NCBI GenBank assembly: GCA_035610835.1
Contig: CM069446.1
Span: forward strand, 74,757,062 to 74,821,061
Source: Ophiura sarsii
Lineage: Eukaryota > Echinodermata > Ophiuroidea > Amphilepidida > Ophiuridae
Length of the DNA stretch: 64,000 bases
Direction: 5' to 3'
In this document: one piece after another, positions 12,259 through 22,876 of the stretch
Layout: each line of letters opens with the position of its first letter
Numbering within the stretch: position 1 is the stretch's first letter
Notes under the pieces: generated by a model
Told to the model about the DNA's origin: nothing
Databases searched by the model: none
What the model saw: only the letters and a program-made list of their open reading frames with translations
Made by a program: the position numbers and the translations under genes

Positions 12259-12509
12259 TATTTGAGTAAATGTATACATCTAACATAGTCTCTAAAATTT
12301 AAATAATAAATCATTGTATCATTTGACAACACTAGCATGTATAACAATACAATTCAATACAAATACATGTAATTGCATTATTATGAAACGTTTGAATTGC
12401 CATAAAATATGGGCAAATGGCTGTGTTGACCAATGTGAATAATATAGGGAGCACCACACCAAACCAAAATGGTAAAATGCCATTAATTGGCATATATAAA
12501 CTAATGTAT

Positions 12510-13900
12510 GATGCATGTGTTAGATCACTAGAAACTCATATCTAGTATTTTTGCTTTGTTAACATACTTTAAAAGCAAAATGGCCGCCAAATGAATGGCC
12601 AAATATGGTCAAAAGTGGTCAAAATTCCATAAAATAGTATAATATCAACCGAAATGTATGATGACAATATCATTATAACGATGGGATGTGTTAGCCACTA
12701 GTAACTCATATCCAGTATTTTTGCTTTATTAACATAGTTAAAAATCCAAAATGGGTCCCAAAGTGGTCCCAAAATGGGTCCCAAAATGACTGGACAAGTT
12801 GTTGGAATTCTATACAATGGGACAATAGCAACAAAAATGTATGATGTAAGTATACTTTTAACATTGGTGTGTATGTATTACTACACCACTAGTAACTCAT
12901 ATCCAGTATATTTGCATTGTAATAACATACTTTAATACAAGATGGCCACCAAAATGGAAATGTTAAAACTATACTTTCATCATACATTTTGGTTGATATT
13001 ATCCCGTTTTATGGAATTTCGACAATTTGTTAAGTCATTTTGGGACCCATTTTGGAGGCCATTTTGGAGGCCATTTTGGATTTTCTAAGTACGTTAACAA
13101 AGAAAAAATACTGGATATGAGTTACTAGTGGTCTTATACATACATGTACGTCCCATCATTAACATTATAATTTCATCCTACATTATTTTAGGTTGATTTT
13201 TTTTTTCAGCCACTTTGGGGCCATTTTTGGCAGCCATTTTGGAATTTTACCTATGTTGACAAAGCAAAAAGACTATATATGAGTTACTAGTGGTCTAACA
13301 CATACATCCCATTGTTAGAATTATATTGTCATCATACATTTCGGTTGATATTATGCTAGTTGATGGAATTTTGACCAATTTTGGCAATTAATTTGGCGGC
13401 CATTTTGGTTTTAAAGTATGTTTACAAAGCAAAAATACTAGATATGAGTTTCTAGTGGTCTAACAAATACACTGTACATCCCATTGTTAAAAAAATATAC
13501 TCTGATCATACATGTTGGTTTATGGAAGTTTACCATTTTTGCGGCCATTTTTGCGGCCATTTTTGCGGCCATTTTTGCGGCCATTTTTGCGGCCATTTTT
13601 GCGGCCATTTTTGCGGCCATTTTTTGCGGCCATTTTTGCGGCCATTTTTGCGGCCATTTTTGCGGCCATTTTTGCGGCCATTTTTGCGGCCATTTTTGCG
13701 GCCATATTGGCGGCCATATTGGCGGCCATATTGGATTAAGGTGTGACAATAAAGCAAAGGTTCTGAATAGGAGCGCCTAGTGGTCTCATACATACATCCC
13801 ACCATTAAAACTATACTTTCACCATACAATTTGATTGCTATATGTCATTTTATGAGATATGACCAGTTTTGGCGGCCATTTTGGACGCCATCTTGAATAA
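12510..13900. repeat. Diverged ~180-bp tandem repeats in two opposed blocks
   Basis: Each unit contains CACTAGTAACTCATATCCAG, a GTTAACATACTTTAAAA segment, a variable (AAAATGG)(CC)-rich segment and ATCAACCGAAATGTATGATG, or their complements. Three units (about 12513, 12690, 12880) run in one orientation and about five (from 12966, 13167, 13319, 13490, 13806) in the other. The variable segment holds repeated AAAATGGCCGCC-type words, which in one unit have expanded to a 12-bp minisatellite. Confidence 0.75.
13534..13735. repeat. 12-bp minisatellite TTTTTGCGGCCA, ~14 copies plus variants
   Basis: GCGGCC recurs at 12-bp spacing from 13541 to 13698 (14 copies, one with an extra T), followed by two copies of the variant ATATTGGCGGCC. 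It lies inside one unit of the larger tandem family. The reading frames of alternating Ala/Met/Lys or Trp/Pro/Gln/Lys across it are products of the repeat and not proteins. Confidence 0.95.
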
Positions 13901-14598
13901 CCCCTTAGCATTACAAAATTATGTTTGTTAACATCCTGAATATGTTATAGGACCATGAAAGTATGTCAAAAAAGTTGGTTTGAGGCAGTCCTGCACGGTA
14001 ACCCTTTGTATATACCCGACCCATTGATATATGTAATATAGTACTAAATATGGGTATTTATGACGTCAGACTTAATTTGCATAAAAAACCTGAAGACATG
14101 CTCCGAAAAATTGACGCTGTGTCTTATTTTAAAGCTAATGTCATAACCTTTGTATTCCTGCCAGAAACCTGTATGGTTATGAAATGCCCACTGGATAACA
14201 ATTTCCCCCAGACTAAAACGTGCCTTGGATTTTGAGGAAATTGTGAAATTTTGTGAATATGTCTGGCAACACTGCATATTCAGGAAGTATTTCCCCAAAC
14301 TCGAATTAACATTTTTGATAAGACTAATGTCTCATATCATCATGACATAGTCCACGTTGAAATCAGAGCGTTACCATATAGGTTGTAAGCTATGCAGAAA
14401 TAGTATATTCGCATACTTTGAAAAGGGTAAAAAACACCCCTATTTCAAATAAATGGTATAACCCACCCCGATACCAAGCAATAATGTGGATACCTCCAAA
14501 ATTCCCATTGATGCGGCCCGTTTTAACCGGAACTCCATAGGTTACTCTAAATGGCGAATTAATGTAGAGGTGTCGTTCCCTTATATAGTAGGGTGACG

Positions 14599-14995
14599 CA
14601 GTGGCGTAGCCAAAGGGGGCGAGGGGCAATTTCCCCCAATATTAACTGTCACGTCGGTTGAGATTGGTACTGTCGGTTCATTTGACAAGAGGAATCATGG
14701 AATTATAATGGTCAAAAGTGCACAGAGCTAATTGTTTCGCGCGCTACGCTCGCATGTGTACCCCAAATGGAACCTTTTTTGGTAAAAACTTGTTTAAAGT
14801 GTAAAGTCGAAAATGTTCGCGCGCAACGCACGCATTTCTTTCATCGGAACAAACTTGTGTTTGCCTGTTAAAATCCCTGGTTGAAATGGCGAAGCGGGTA
14901 TCCGGATGTGTTTTGGAACGGTTTGACAATCAATGCGGCCCGTGAATGGATCTCAAAATCACAATGCGGCCCGGCTGGTAGAAAAGGTTGCACAT
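14599..14995. mobile_element. CAGTGGCGTAGC-type transposon fragment
   Basis: The terminus CAGTGGCGTAGCC at 14599 is followed by a G-rich then C-rich segment (GGGGCAATTTCCCCC). Farther in are CGCGCGCTACGCTCGC and CGCGCGCAACGCACGC words like those inside the hAT-like insertion upstream of E. No matching right terminus was found, so the end coordinate is approximate. Confidence 0.4.
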
Positions 14996-15027
14996 GCTTG
15001 CATGATTAAAGTATCCATCTACATATA

Positions 15028-15259
15028 CACTGAGCCAAAAAAGAAACTTATAAAATTTTAACAGATCACCATAGGGTCAGTGCGAATTTCTCTTGTGTCA
15101 TTGAAGCAAACAATTGGTTATTGACTGCCATTTGAAGCAATACATTGCAGTAATATTGTATCCAAATTTGGTACATTTTCATGCACAGAATTTTATTTGG
15201 TGATCTGTTAAAATTGTATAAGTTTTTTTTTTTTTATAAGTTTCTTTTTTGGCTCAGTG
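15028..15259. mobile_element. 232-bp MITE with TA target duplication
   Basis: Terminal inverted repeats CACTGAGCCAAAAAAGAAAC / GTTTCTTTTTTGGCTCAGTG-type extend inward over about 40 bp (to AACAGATCACCA / TGGTGATCTGTT). TA flanks both ends (15026-15027, 15260-15261). This fits a Tc1/mariner-derived MITE; there is no coding sequence. Confidence 0.85.
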
Positions 15260-15450
15260 TAGCTGTTAATGAAAAGTTGTCATGAACATTGTATGTGATA
15301 GTCATGCAGGCTTCAAAATATGATTATTTGAGCGATTAAAAATACCAAAATGGCAATAATCACCCGAAAATGCTATTTTGGCTGTTGCCACGGTAACAAG
15401 GATTATTTTTCAAAAATATTTCCAGATATGTTAGTTTAAGGTACTAGAGC

Positions 15451-15565
15451 AGCCATGTGAGTAGTCTGGATGAGGGCAGTGTTGGTCATTGGTATATCGA
15501 CACATCATAGTGATGTCATATACCGAGGACCAATCACGTCCCTCATCCACACTGCCTACGTGGCT
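15451..15565. repeat. Imperfect hairpin, arms ~57 bp
   Basis: AGCCATGTGAG...GGATGAGGG...GGTATATCGA on the left is mirrored by TCATATACCGAGG...CCCTCATCC...TACGTGGCT on the right with scattered mismatches. It is a small foldback element or the core of one. It is followed by a GA-rich run (15585-15672) that includes an (AG)n microsatellite. Confidence 0.7.
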
Positions 15566-16084
15566 GGCTTAGTGCCCAGCTAAGGAGAGTTGAGTAGAGA
15601 GAGCTGGTCGGGGCAGAAAGAGTTGGAGTTAGAGGAGAGAGAGAGAGAGAGACGCTAGTCGGAGAGAGAGTTGTATCTTGACTGTGAAGTCGAGTACTAG
15701 CTCATCCGAGTATTCTCCCCATCTAAGGGACAACTCCGTTCAACTGATAGGGAACGAGTGTCAAGATGATTATTAAAGATAACAGAATCTAATATGGTCT
15801 CCGAGTGCTTAATGTAGTTGAAACCCCATTCGTTGTAGTGTACGTGAGTTTACCGCCGAGTATATCTAGACAAGAGTATACCCGCAGTAAAACCACACAC
15901 ATTACATTAGTTTCGGGTAAAGGTCTATCAAATATGAAAGTATAAAGAGAATCTATTTCGGCTCCATGGCCACCCTATCCTCCATCGATAGAGATTATTA
16001 CTATTAGTTTATGATTAATTACGACCAATACCTTTGAAATAAATACTGTGTAATACTGTTCAATATTTACGAATAAATATACTT

Positions 16085-17310
16085 GTTTTCATACCACATC
16101 AAAGAAGTCCATTTTTTGCTAATGGGTAAACATTTGTTTGGCGTATGAATTTTGCACACATTTATGATGACTAGCCTATAGACAGATATATGTATTAATC
16201 ATGTTATTAGGCAATTCATTAGAGCCTGTGTATAATATGAAAATGTGAACAACAATTGTCAGTTTCTGATTAATAACGGCAAATGTTTAAGGATGGTTTA
16301 AGCCAACTGGCTGAGTACGTTATGTTCAACATGTTCAACATAAAAAGGAGTCAAACTCCCATTATTCCTATCACATAATATAACACATTGCATGATAACG
16401 ATGAAGAATACACGCATGGTTTCATATCATATTATCTTCAAAAGTAGTCTCTAATTAAATAACACTTAGGTCCGGCCGTATGCACAAAAGTGTTATACCT
16501 GGTCTAAGTGAAATTTATTCATGCCTCAAAAACTGTTTTCCTCTGGATTTTCATGAGATATGTTGTGCTATTTTTGAACTTTGCATCCAAATCTTTACAA
16601 TTTGTTAGCTAATTTGAGAAGGAAATGTTATTAAAGGTGTGCATTTTACGAAAATAAAATCCACTTAGACCAGGTCTAACTTTAGACCTGGTCTAACTTT
16701 TTGTGCATACGGACCTTATAATCCCAATTTGAAACTTTTGTATACTCCATGTTGATGATTTCAACTCAAAACGTTAAAAATGTCGTCCTTTTTTAGCCTT
16801 TTCTAATGGTGCCTGCCTTATAATGTTACATAATCAGTCTATAACATTCTAGACAACATAAGACAAGGGCGTATGGGGCGTAACTAGAGAGTGCAGGGGG
16901 ATTTTTGCTCCAATGAAATGACACACTCTATGTAAATTATCAAACAAAATAGTCGGTTGTGCCCACGCCCCGTAAATTGGGATCGGTACAAGCATGACTA
17001 GTAAAAGCTTTTCAGATATCAAATAATTTCAAGTTTTTTCAACTTTGCCAGTGTCATGCACTAGATCACAATTACTGTCAAAATTGTGAATATCAATAAC
17101 ACCTACTGGCAAATAGTGACAGGTTCAATGATCTGTTTCTTGCCGATTTGATTACCTAAACATGTAGAGATTTCCCCTACAGACTGCTTTCTTCGTCTTA
17201 TTAATAGCCGGAAAAGATTACTATTGAAGCAAGAAGGAATACCACGATTTGCGAAGAGCCAATGTGTTAATGTTCAAGTGTTATATAACAGAGATCAAAG
17301 ATAGCACATA
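16085..17310. repeat. Downstream flank of gene B
   Basis: Homologous to 6875-7849 before gene A and partly to 24345-24988 before gene C, apart from the 247-bp MITE at 16469-16715. It should hold B's 3' UTR. The remnant of an old GGGCGTAACT-type element around 16865-16980 is shared with A. Confidence 0.75.
16469..16715. mobile_element. 247-bp PIF/Harbinger-like MITE
   Basis: The termini GGTCCGGCCGTATGCACAAA and GTGCATACGGACC are inverted repeats, with inner repeats of the word AGACCTGGTCTAA. TTA flanks both sides (16466-16468, 16716-16718). The matching sites near A (CACTTAGAATCTCAA at ~7225) and C (CAGTTAGAATCTCAA at ~24440) are empty, so insertion followed duplication. A 3-bp TTA/TWA duplication is typical of PIF/Harbinger. 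Confidence 0.9.
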
Positions 17311-18597
17311 TCATCTACCAGCGGGTTCATATATGCCATTTTCCACGAATCCTTCGCTCGTGTCATATGCAGCGTTAACGTGTCCTTCAGCAGCTCTTTG
17401 TCTTAGGGATGCGCGTACCATAGGGTTCTCAGGATCAGGATGAACAATTGCATACGGGCTTTCTGTAGGGATGGCGTCATCGTCTGCTTTACTCGATGGG
17501 TACTTGTTTTTGTCTGGAACGGCATATTGTGGCGGGAAATCGGCAGAAGGGTTTGATGAAATAGGGGGATTCGGGGCAACAATAGCAGTAGACGCGTATA
17601 AGTTGGAGTGCATACTGGCTCCGTGTTCCAGGACTCTACCAGCAGGATTCAGATTTACCGTCTCATAAGCAGCCGACATAGGTTTCTTCAGATCGCCATC
17701 ATCACTATCAAGATCATCGTCTGAGTGATTGGCTAAGACATACGCGAGAGAAGGAGACATGCGTGGGTCACTTTCATTTGGATCCTTCAGGGTTTGTTTC
17801 ACGGGTGCATGATTGTTAGTGGTAAGCTTTGGTGAAGGGCGAGGACTCTCATGGACCATGTGGGAGAGCTCTTTATCCCACATGTACCCGGTACTGATTC
17901 GTGTTGTTTCCCCATCTTCGAACTTGATATCGTTTTCACGGTTTCTACAGCGACGACAACAGCATATTGCGATTATGCAAGAAATGAGAGCAATCAGTAA
18001 CAGTCCACCACCTCCTCCAATGACTGCTATTAAGAATATCGGTAAACCTTCCGATGCTGTACTTTGAATTGTAGATGTAACTGAGGTAGAATCAAGAGGC
18101 GATATCGTTGACGCGGCTCTGTTAAAAGTTTGTCCGGGTACTACGGTGACATTTGGAGTAAAAGTGCCGGGAATTACTGTAATATATACCGCAGACGATT
18201 GAACGACATTGAAATTCTGTGTTTCACCAGTTGCAGTAAAACACGTGTAATTTCCAGAGTGATGATTTCTCACCTGGGTAATAGTAAGGATGAAATTCGT
18301 GGTAGGATTGAAAGATCTCGCTTGTATCATAAACTCCCCGGTAGTATCCAGATCAATAATTGACGCTCCGCTCCAGAAGAGAAGGTTATCATCTTTAGAC
18401 CATGCGATTACCGGGCTCTCTAAATTAGAAAATATGCAGTCAAGCTGGTAATTTAAATCGCCCTCATCAGGATTACCATTATCTCCGTATGATATACTGA
18501 TGGTCTCTCCAGATGTCCAATGTACACAGACGAGTAATATAATTACGGCAACATATGCAGTTCCACATTTACGTGATGAAAACGTTGTAGTAATCAT
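17311..18597 (-). CDS. Gene B: single-Ig ITIM-like receptor, class 1 tail (only intact copy)
   Basis: The frame is open from ATG (18595-18597) to stop, 428 aa, without an intron. The frame extends upstream to a GTG, but the ATG is chosen because it aligns with the ATG of A and starts the signal peptide. Residues 1-30 are a signal peptide ending WTSG. The V-like Ig spans about 31-142 (Cys54, Trp66, HSGNYTC with Cys119; sequons N116-Y-T and N149-V-T). A Ser/Thr stalk runs ~143-184, and the membrane helix ~185-213 follows five glycines and ends in CCCRRCR. The tail (~214-428) has YMWD, YETV (311), SPYAIV (ITIM-like, Tyr382), YDTS and YEPAGR. Compared with A, Ig2 and Ig3 are missing: the linker joins the stalk in frame near residue 160. 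It is probably a cell-surface inhibitory-type receptor; the role is inferred from the motifs only. Confidence 0.9.
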   Translation of the reverse strand: MITTTFSSRKCGTAYVAVIILLVCVHWTSGETISISYGDNGNPDEGDLNYQLDCIFSNLESPVIAWSKDDNLLFWSGASIIDLDTTGEFMIQARSFNPTTNFILTITQVRNHHSGNYTCFTATGETQNFNVVQSSAVYITVIPGTFTPNVTVVPGQTFNRAASTISPLDSTSVTSTIQSTASEGLPIFLIAVIGGGGGLLLIALISCIIAICCCRRCRNRENDIKFEDGETTRISTGYMWDKELSHMVHESPRPSPKLTTNNHAPVKQTLKDPNESDPRMSPSLAYVLANHSDDDLDSDDGDLKKPMSAAYETVNLNPAGRVLEHGASMHSNLYASTAIVAPNPPISSNPSADFPPQYAVPDKNKYPSSKADDDAIPTESPYAIVHPDPENPMVRASLRQRAAEGHVNAAYDTSEGFVENGIYEPAGR

Positions 18598-18820
18598 TGT
18601 TAATCTGTTCTTCGTGGAAGTCCAAACACAACTTTTCACTTCACGTAATACCGTTAAACTTCATCTATAAGCACCCATTGACTAATAGTTAATAAGCAGA
18701 GAATAGATAAAAAGGTATGAGCGCCCTCTATTAATCTAGAGAAATTAGCACGAATTTGTTTAGTGTATTCGATATTCAATAATATAAAGTTGTATTACTC
18801 TCTAAATAATTTCATGGACA

Positions 18821-18900
18821 GACGAATTGCTCAATTGGTAAAGCGCCCGGTAAAGCGTCAACTTCAGTATCACGAGGTTGGTGGATCAATTCTCAACTAC
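18821..18900 (+). other. tRNA-like module (box A/box B-like) in the left arm
   Basis: TTGCTCAATTGGTAAAGCGC resembles a tRNA D-arm/box A, and GGTTGGTGGATCAATTCTC about 50 bp on resembles a degraded T-arm/box B. It does not fold into a good cloverleaf, so I do not call a tRNA gene. The mirror copy is at about 21027-21104. Confidence 0.35.
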
Positions 18901-19389
18901 ACCTTTTGCAGTTTGGTTTGAAATCCAAGTGATATAGAAATTATTGCAAACTTGAATGTAAAATGATTACTCAATTATACTAGCTTTATTGTTATTTTTC
19001 AAAAAACAAGCGCATAATTAATTTGATTGTATAAAGTAATGATCTTAATAGTCCAACCTTTTTATAAGCTAAAACACATTTATACTACAAATTAACCACA
19101 GCAAAATGTATTCATTGGCTTATTTTAAATGTTTCACACAGTAATCTTAAACGTTTCCTTCATCATGATTTAAGGGCAAATTATGATGATGCATATTAGA
19201 TTGGTAGATCAAGTTAAGCAACAAAATGAAAGTAACTATGCAAACCACTATAATCCTGGTCTCACAATGAATGAATAGGTGAATGAATGGATGGCTATTA
19301 AATCAATTTATTTCCAATAAGATAGAGGGCCGTCCATTTATACCGACCCATCAATCATACATGTAGTTATAAAACAGTATCTGACACAG

Positions 19390-19486
19390 CAGTCTCGTTT
19401 AGATCAATTGGTTAAGCCGGCAGTTAGGGCAATTGTAATCGCAGGTTCCAGATGACAATACCTGGTTCGAATCTCACTTCAAGACT
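19390..19486 (+). other. Second tRNA-like module in the left arm
   Basis: TTTAGATCAATTGGTTAAGC resembles box A and CCTGGTTCGAATCTC matches a tRNA T-arm/box B well. Together with TGTAATCGCAGG between them this looks like a tRNA-derived (SINE head or tRNA pseudogene) segment captured by the element. The mirror copy is at about 20440-20536. Confidence 0.4.
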
Positions 19487-21276
19487 TCTTCTTTTGGAAA
19501 GTTTATAAATATTTACGGTGTATATCAAATTCTTAACTTTGTTTTTACCATGAATAAATAGTGAATCTATCTTTGTCTTTAATGTGGGTTTTCCCTTTTT
19601 TTCTCCTCTCTTTCTACTATTTTAATTTTTAATTTTAATGTTATCACAATCGTTTATAAATAGTACAAACATTTAAATCAACCTCAACGACTTAGTATTT
19701 TTGTGAAGACATGCATGGATGGAGTACAATGAGACAATACGATGATTACAATTCACTGCTTTTCAGTTCTGCTACTTATGGTTTTGGCCATTGTTGGTTC
19801 TAGATGACAATTCCTGATTGAGTTTATAGAGACACATACATGTACATGTACATGTAATCGATACAAGCATGTAGCATGTCTATCGAATTTGGGGCAGAGG
19901 ACTTCTTTAGTGATATAGACACAGTTTCGTAATTCTAAAACTAATCCGTTATAAAGCAATAACACGTGGCCACTATACTACCATTTACATGAATGTAATG
20001 CATGACCTTTAATACCACGTGAGCTGCTCAAACTATGACATGTTCATAGGCGTGAAATTTAAAGGCAAAGTCAAACGTGTGTATTATAGTTCCGAAAAAC
20101 TTAAACAGACTTAAAAAATGGATGGTGCCGTAAATAAGTCCTTCGCGTGATTTCTTTTATTATTTCCACTCAGTTTTGTTTTATTTGTTTTGTGCTTTGT
20201 GTTTCTCCAAGAATAGGTATGGCACAAACGTGTAATATCGCGTTTCGAATCAATGAGGACAACAGGCAAAACGTTATTGACTGGCTATGGCTTGCGTGTC
20301 CAGTTTGATTAAATTTTGTTTCATTTAAAAAGAATATATATAAAAAAAACCAACGAAAAAGATAGATTCCTTGTTCATTCATGATAAAAAATAAAACACT
20401 GTGAAGAATTTGAAAATTATGACCTTTCCAAAAGAAGAAGTCTTGAAGTGAGATTCGAACCAGGAATTGTCATCTGGAACCCGCGATCACAATTGCCCTA
20501 ACTGCCGGCTTAACCAATTGATCTAAACGAGACTGCTGTGTCAGATACTGTTTTATAACTACATGTATGATTGATGGGTCGGTATAAATGGACGGCCCTC
20601 TATCTTATTGGAAATAAATTGATTTAATAGCCATCCATTCATTCACCTATTCATTCATTGTGAGACCAGGATTATAGTGGTTTGCATAGTTACTTTCATT
20701 TTGTTGCTTAACTTGATCTACCAATCTAATATGCATCATCATAATTTGCCCTTAAATCATGATGAAGGAAACGTTTAAGATTACTGTGTGAAACATTTAA
20801 AATAAGCCAATGAATACATTTTGCTGTGGTTAATTTGTAGTATAAATGTGTTTTAGCTTATAAAAAGGTTGGACTATTAAGATCATTACTTTATACAATC
20901 AAATTAATTATGCGCTTGTTTTTTGAAAAATAACAATAAAGCTAGTATAATTGAGTAATCATTTTACATTCAAGTTTGCATTAATTTCTATATCACTTGG
21001 ATTTCAAAACAAACTGCAAAAGGTGTAGTTGAGAATTGATCCACCAACCTCGTGATACTGAAGTTGACGCTTTACCGGGCGCTTTACCAATTGAGCAATT
21101 CGTCTGTCCATGAAATTATTTAGAGAGTAATACAACTTTATATTATTGAATATCGAATACACTAAACAAATTCGTGCTAATTTCTCTAGATTAATAGAGG
21201 GCGCTCATACCTTTTTATCTATTCTCTGCTTATTAACTATTAGTCAATGGGTGCTTATAGATGAAGTTTAACGGTA

Positions 21277-22870
21277 TATGCTATATTTTCAAATTCATAG
21301 TCGTGTTTCGTAATCTAACACATTATTGGATTGACTAGTCAAAGTAAAGCCGTATCCCCAAATTATCTCTGCTATTACACCATATCACTGTTAAGAAACT
21401 CAAAAGTGGTAACAATCACTCCATATAGCGCCATTAAATATCCACAAGAGAAACAGAGAATGAACTCACTGTTTTCATTTAAAGACTGACGTTATGGCTA
21501 CATAAATACAAACAGCAAAACCGAATTATAGGCTACACGCACGTACCTAAGGCAATGAAAAATTGTTTTTCTCGATTCAATTACTCGCAAACAAAAGAAA
21601 CGTCATGTTCAACGAACAGAGTCATTTTAACGTGGAACGGGGTTTTCCCGGTGCAAAACATGTAAAAGTAAGTATATAAACTGTTTTCGAATAGGCCTAA
21701 GTAGGGACTTTAACTTTACTATTTTATAATTTCATGATATAATCCTGAAGGTCTCCTAAAGTTGTCAATACTGTACCTGAAACATGGAAAGCCAGATCTC
21801 TTGACGCAATTAATTTCTTTTTTAAACTTTATTGTCAGATGTCTGTATAGTATTCGATAATTACATCGATAATGTTAGTATGTTCCAGACTAAAATGCAG
21901 ATGTTGCGCAGTGAAAATCGCAAATTCACACAAACGTTAACGAAATTAAACGGCATTAATTATATTAAATTAAAGCAACAACCCTCATAAATCTGACTAT
22001 GGGGTGCAAATTTATGATATAAGGGTGCATCTATGAGATTTTTTGGGGGCCGTTTCCATGGCAACCATCAAATAAATTAATAGCATTTCAAGAAATCATG
22101 TACATTTTTAAAATCAATTTTAGTCAACCTAAAATAAATTAAAGTGCCTTTTCCTTCATGATCTTACTTCTGAGTATTAACTTTTTCTGAAAATGATGAT
22201 TACCATGGCAACCAAAAAGCTTGGTTTAGGTTATTTTTAATAGAAATTTAAGATTTTCCGATTTGGTCGTTTATTATATTTCTGAAAGTTTATAGTTTTT
22301 ATCTCTTAGTCACCAAACATAAAATCTTTGTTTACCAAAATAGCACTTTGTTCACGATTTTAAAAGAATGTCTATTTCCAAATTTGTCAATAAAAAATGA
22401 AATGCTCAATCCAGTGTTGTCCATCCAGTAAATATCAAAATACGCCAATCGAGTCAAATGCAAAGAATATATTAAAGACATTTTGTTTCAAATTTGTATA
22501 GCTCACCACAGCAAATTGTAATGGCTCACTTCAAATTGCCTTAGGAGCGGAAGTGGAAGAAACAGTACAAATAAATGACACATCAGATTAAAGCTTAAAG
22601 TCAGAAATCTTAGTCTGTGCTATGTACTGGTCATATGTGGGGACAATGCCCTACAACCGAATGGAATTTGTCCGTGAGACATTTTCTAACTCGAGATTTC
22701 ATGCTGGGATAAATACCTCTCAACTCGTATCGACGCGTGCACCAAACACCTTAACTGTGTAAATCCAATTTGAATATGGTGAAATGGGTTAAGCTTATAA
22801 AACTTGTCATATTAACTAGCTATTGATTAATAACGATCAATTATATCTTTTTAAAGAATACTGAATAATA
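21277..22870. other. Displaced upstream flank of gene B, then intergenic DNA
   Basis: About 21277-21660 matches the DNA immediately upstream of gene A (ATTCATAGTCGTGTTTCGT, CAATTACTCGCAAACAAAAG, AACGTGGAACGGGG), so it is B's original promoter-proximal DNA pushed 2.6 kb away. A match near 22667 (GTCCGTGAGACA) to 11157 shows the duplication reaches farther. No gene is seen in the remainder. Confidence 0.6.
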
Positions 22871-22876
22871 TAATAA

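Larger units (their letters stand above)
11515..14490. repeat. 3-kb inverted-repeat structure with mirrored tandem arrays
   Basis: The outer arms 11515-11785 and 14233-14490 are reverse complements for about 260-270 bp (landmarks TTTGAAATAGGGGTGTTTTT, AATGCAGTGTTGCCAGAC, TGAGACATTGGTCTTATC and their complements). Between them is a tandem family of ~170-190-bp units that changes orientation near 12960. The arrangement is that of a large foldback transposon whose interior expanded as tandem repeats. No transposase frame is visible. A separate MITE (12033-12258) sits in the left half. Confidence 0.7.
18651..21274. mobile_element. 2.6-kb element with 852-bp terminal inverted repeats
   Basis: Left arm 18651-19502 and right arm 20424-21274 are almost identical reverse complements, from the outer CCGTTAAACTTCATC to the inner CTTCTTCTTTTGGAAAG. 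The ~920-bp centre has no recognisable protein. TA flanks both ends (18649-18650, 21275-21276). Removing the element and one TA leaves CACGTAATATATGCTATAT, which matches A's upstream CACATAATATCTGCTATAT. It therefore inserted 53 bp upstream of the B start codon. The near identity of the arms points to recent insertion or ongoing arm conversion. Confidence 0.9.

Noticed and set aside
13438..13829. Six overlapping frames of repeated short peptides (for example alternating Ala-Ala-Lys-Met)
   Set aside because: A 12-bp repeat keeps every frame open. This explains the frames without any coding function.
17311..18639. Start of gene B at 18639
   Set aside because: That codon is GTG. The ATG at 18595-18597 aligns with A's start and opens the signal peptide.
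19390..19486. A functional tRNA gene
   Set aside because: Box-like words are present but acceptor and anticodon stems do not pair well by eye; kept only as a tRNA-like module.
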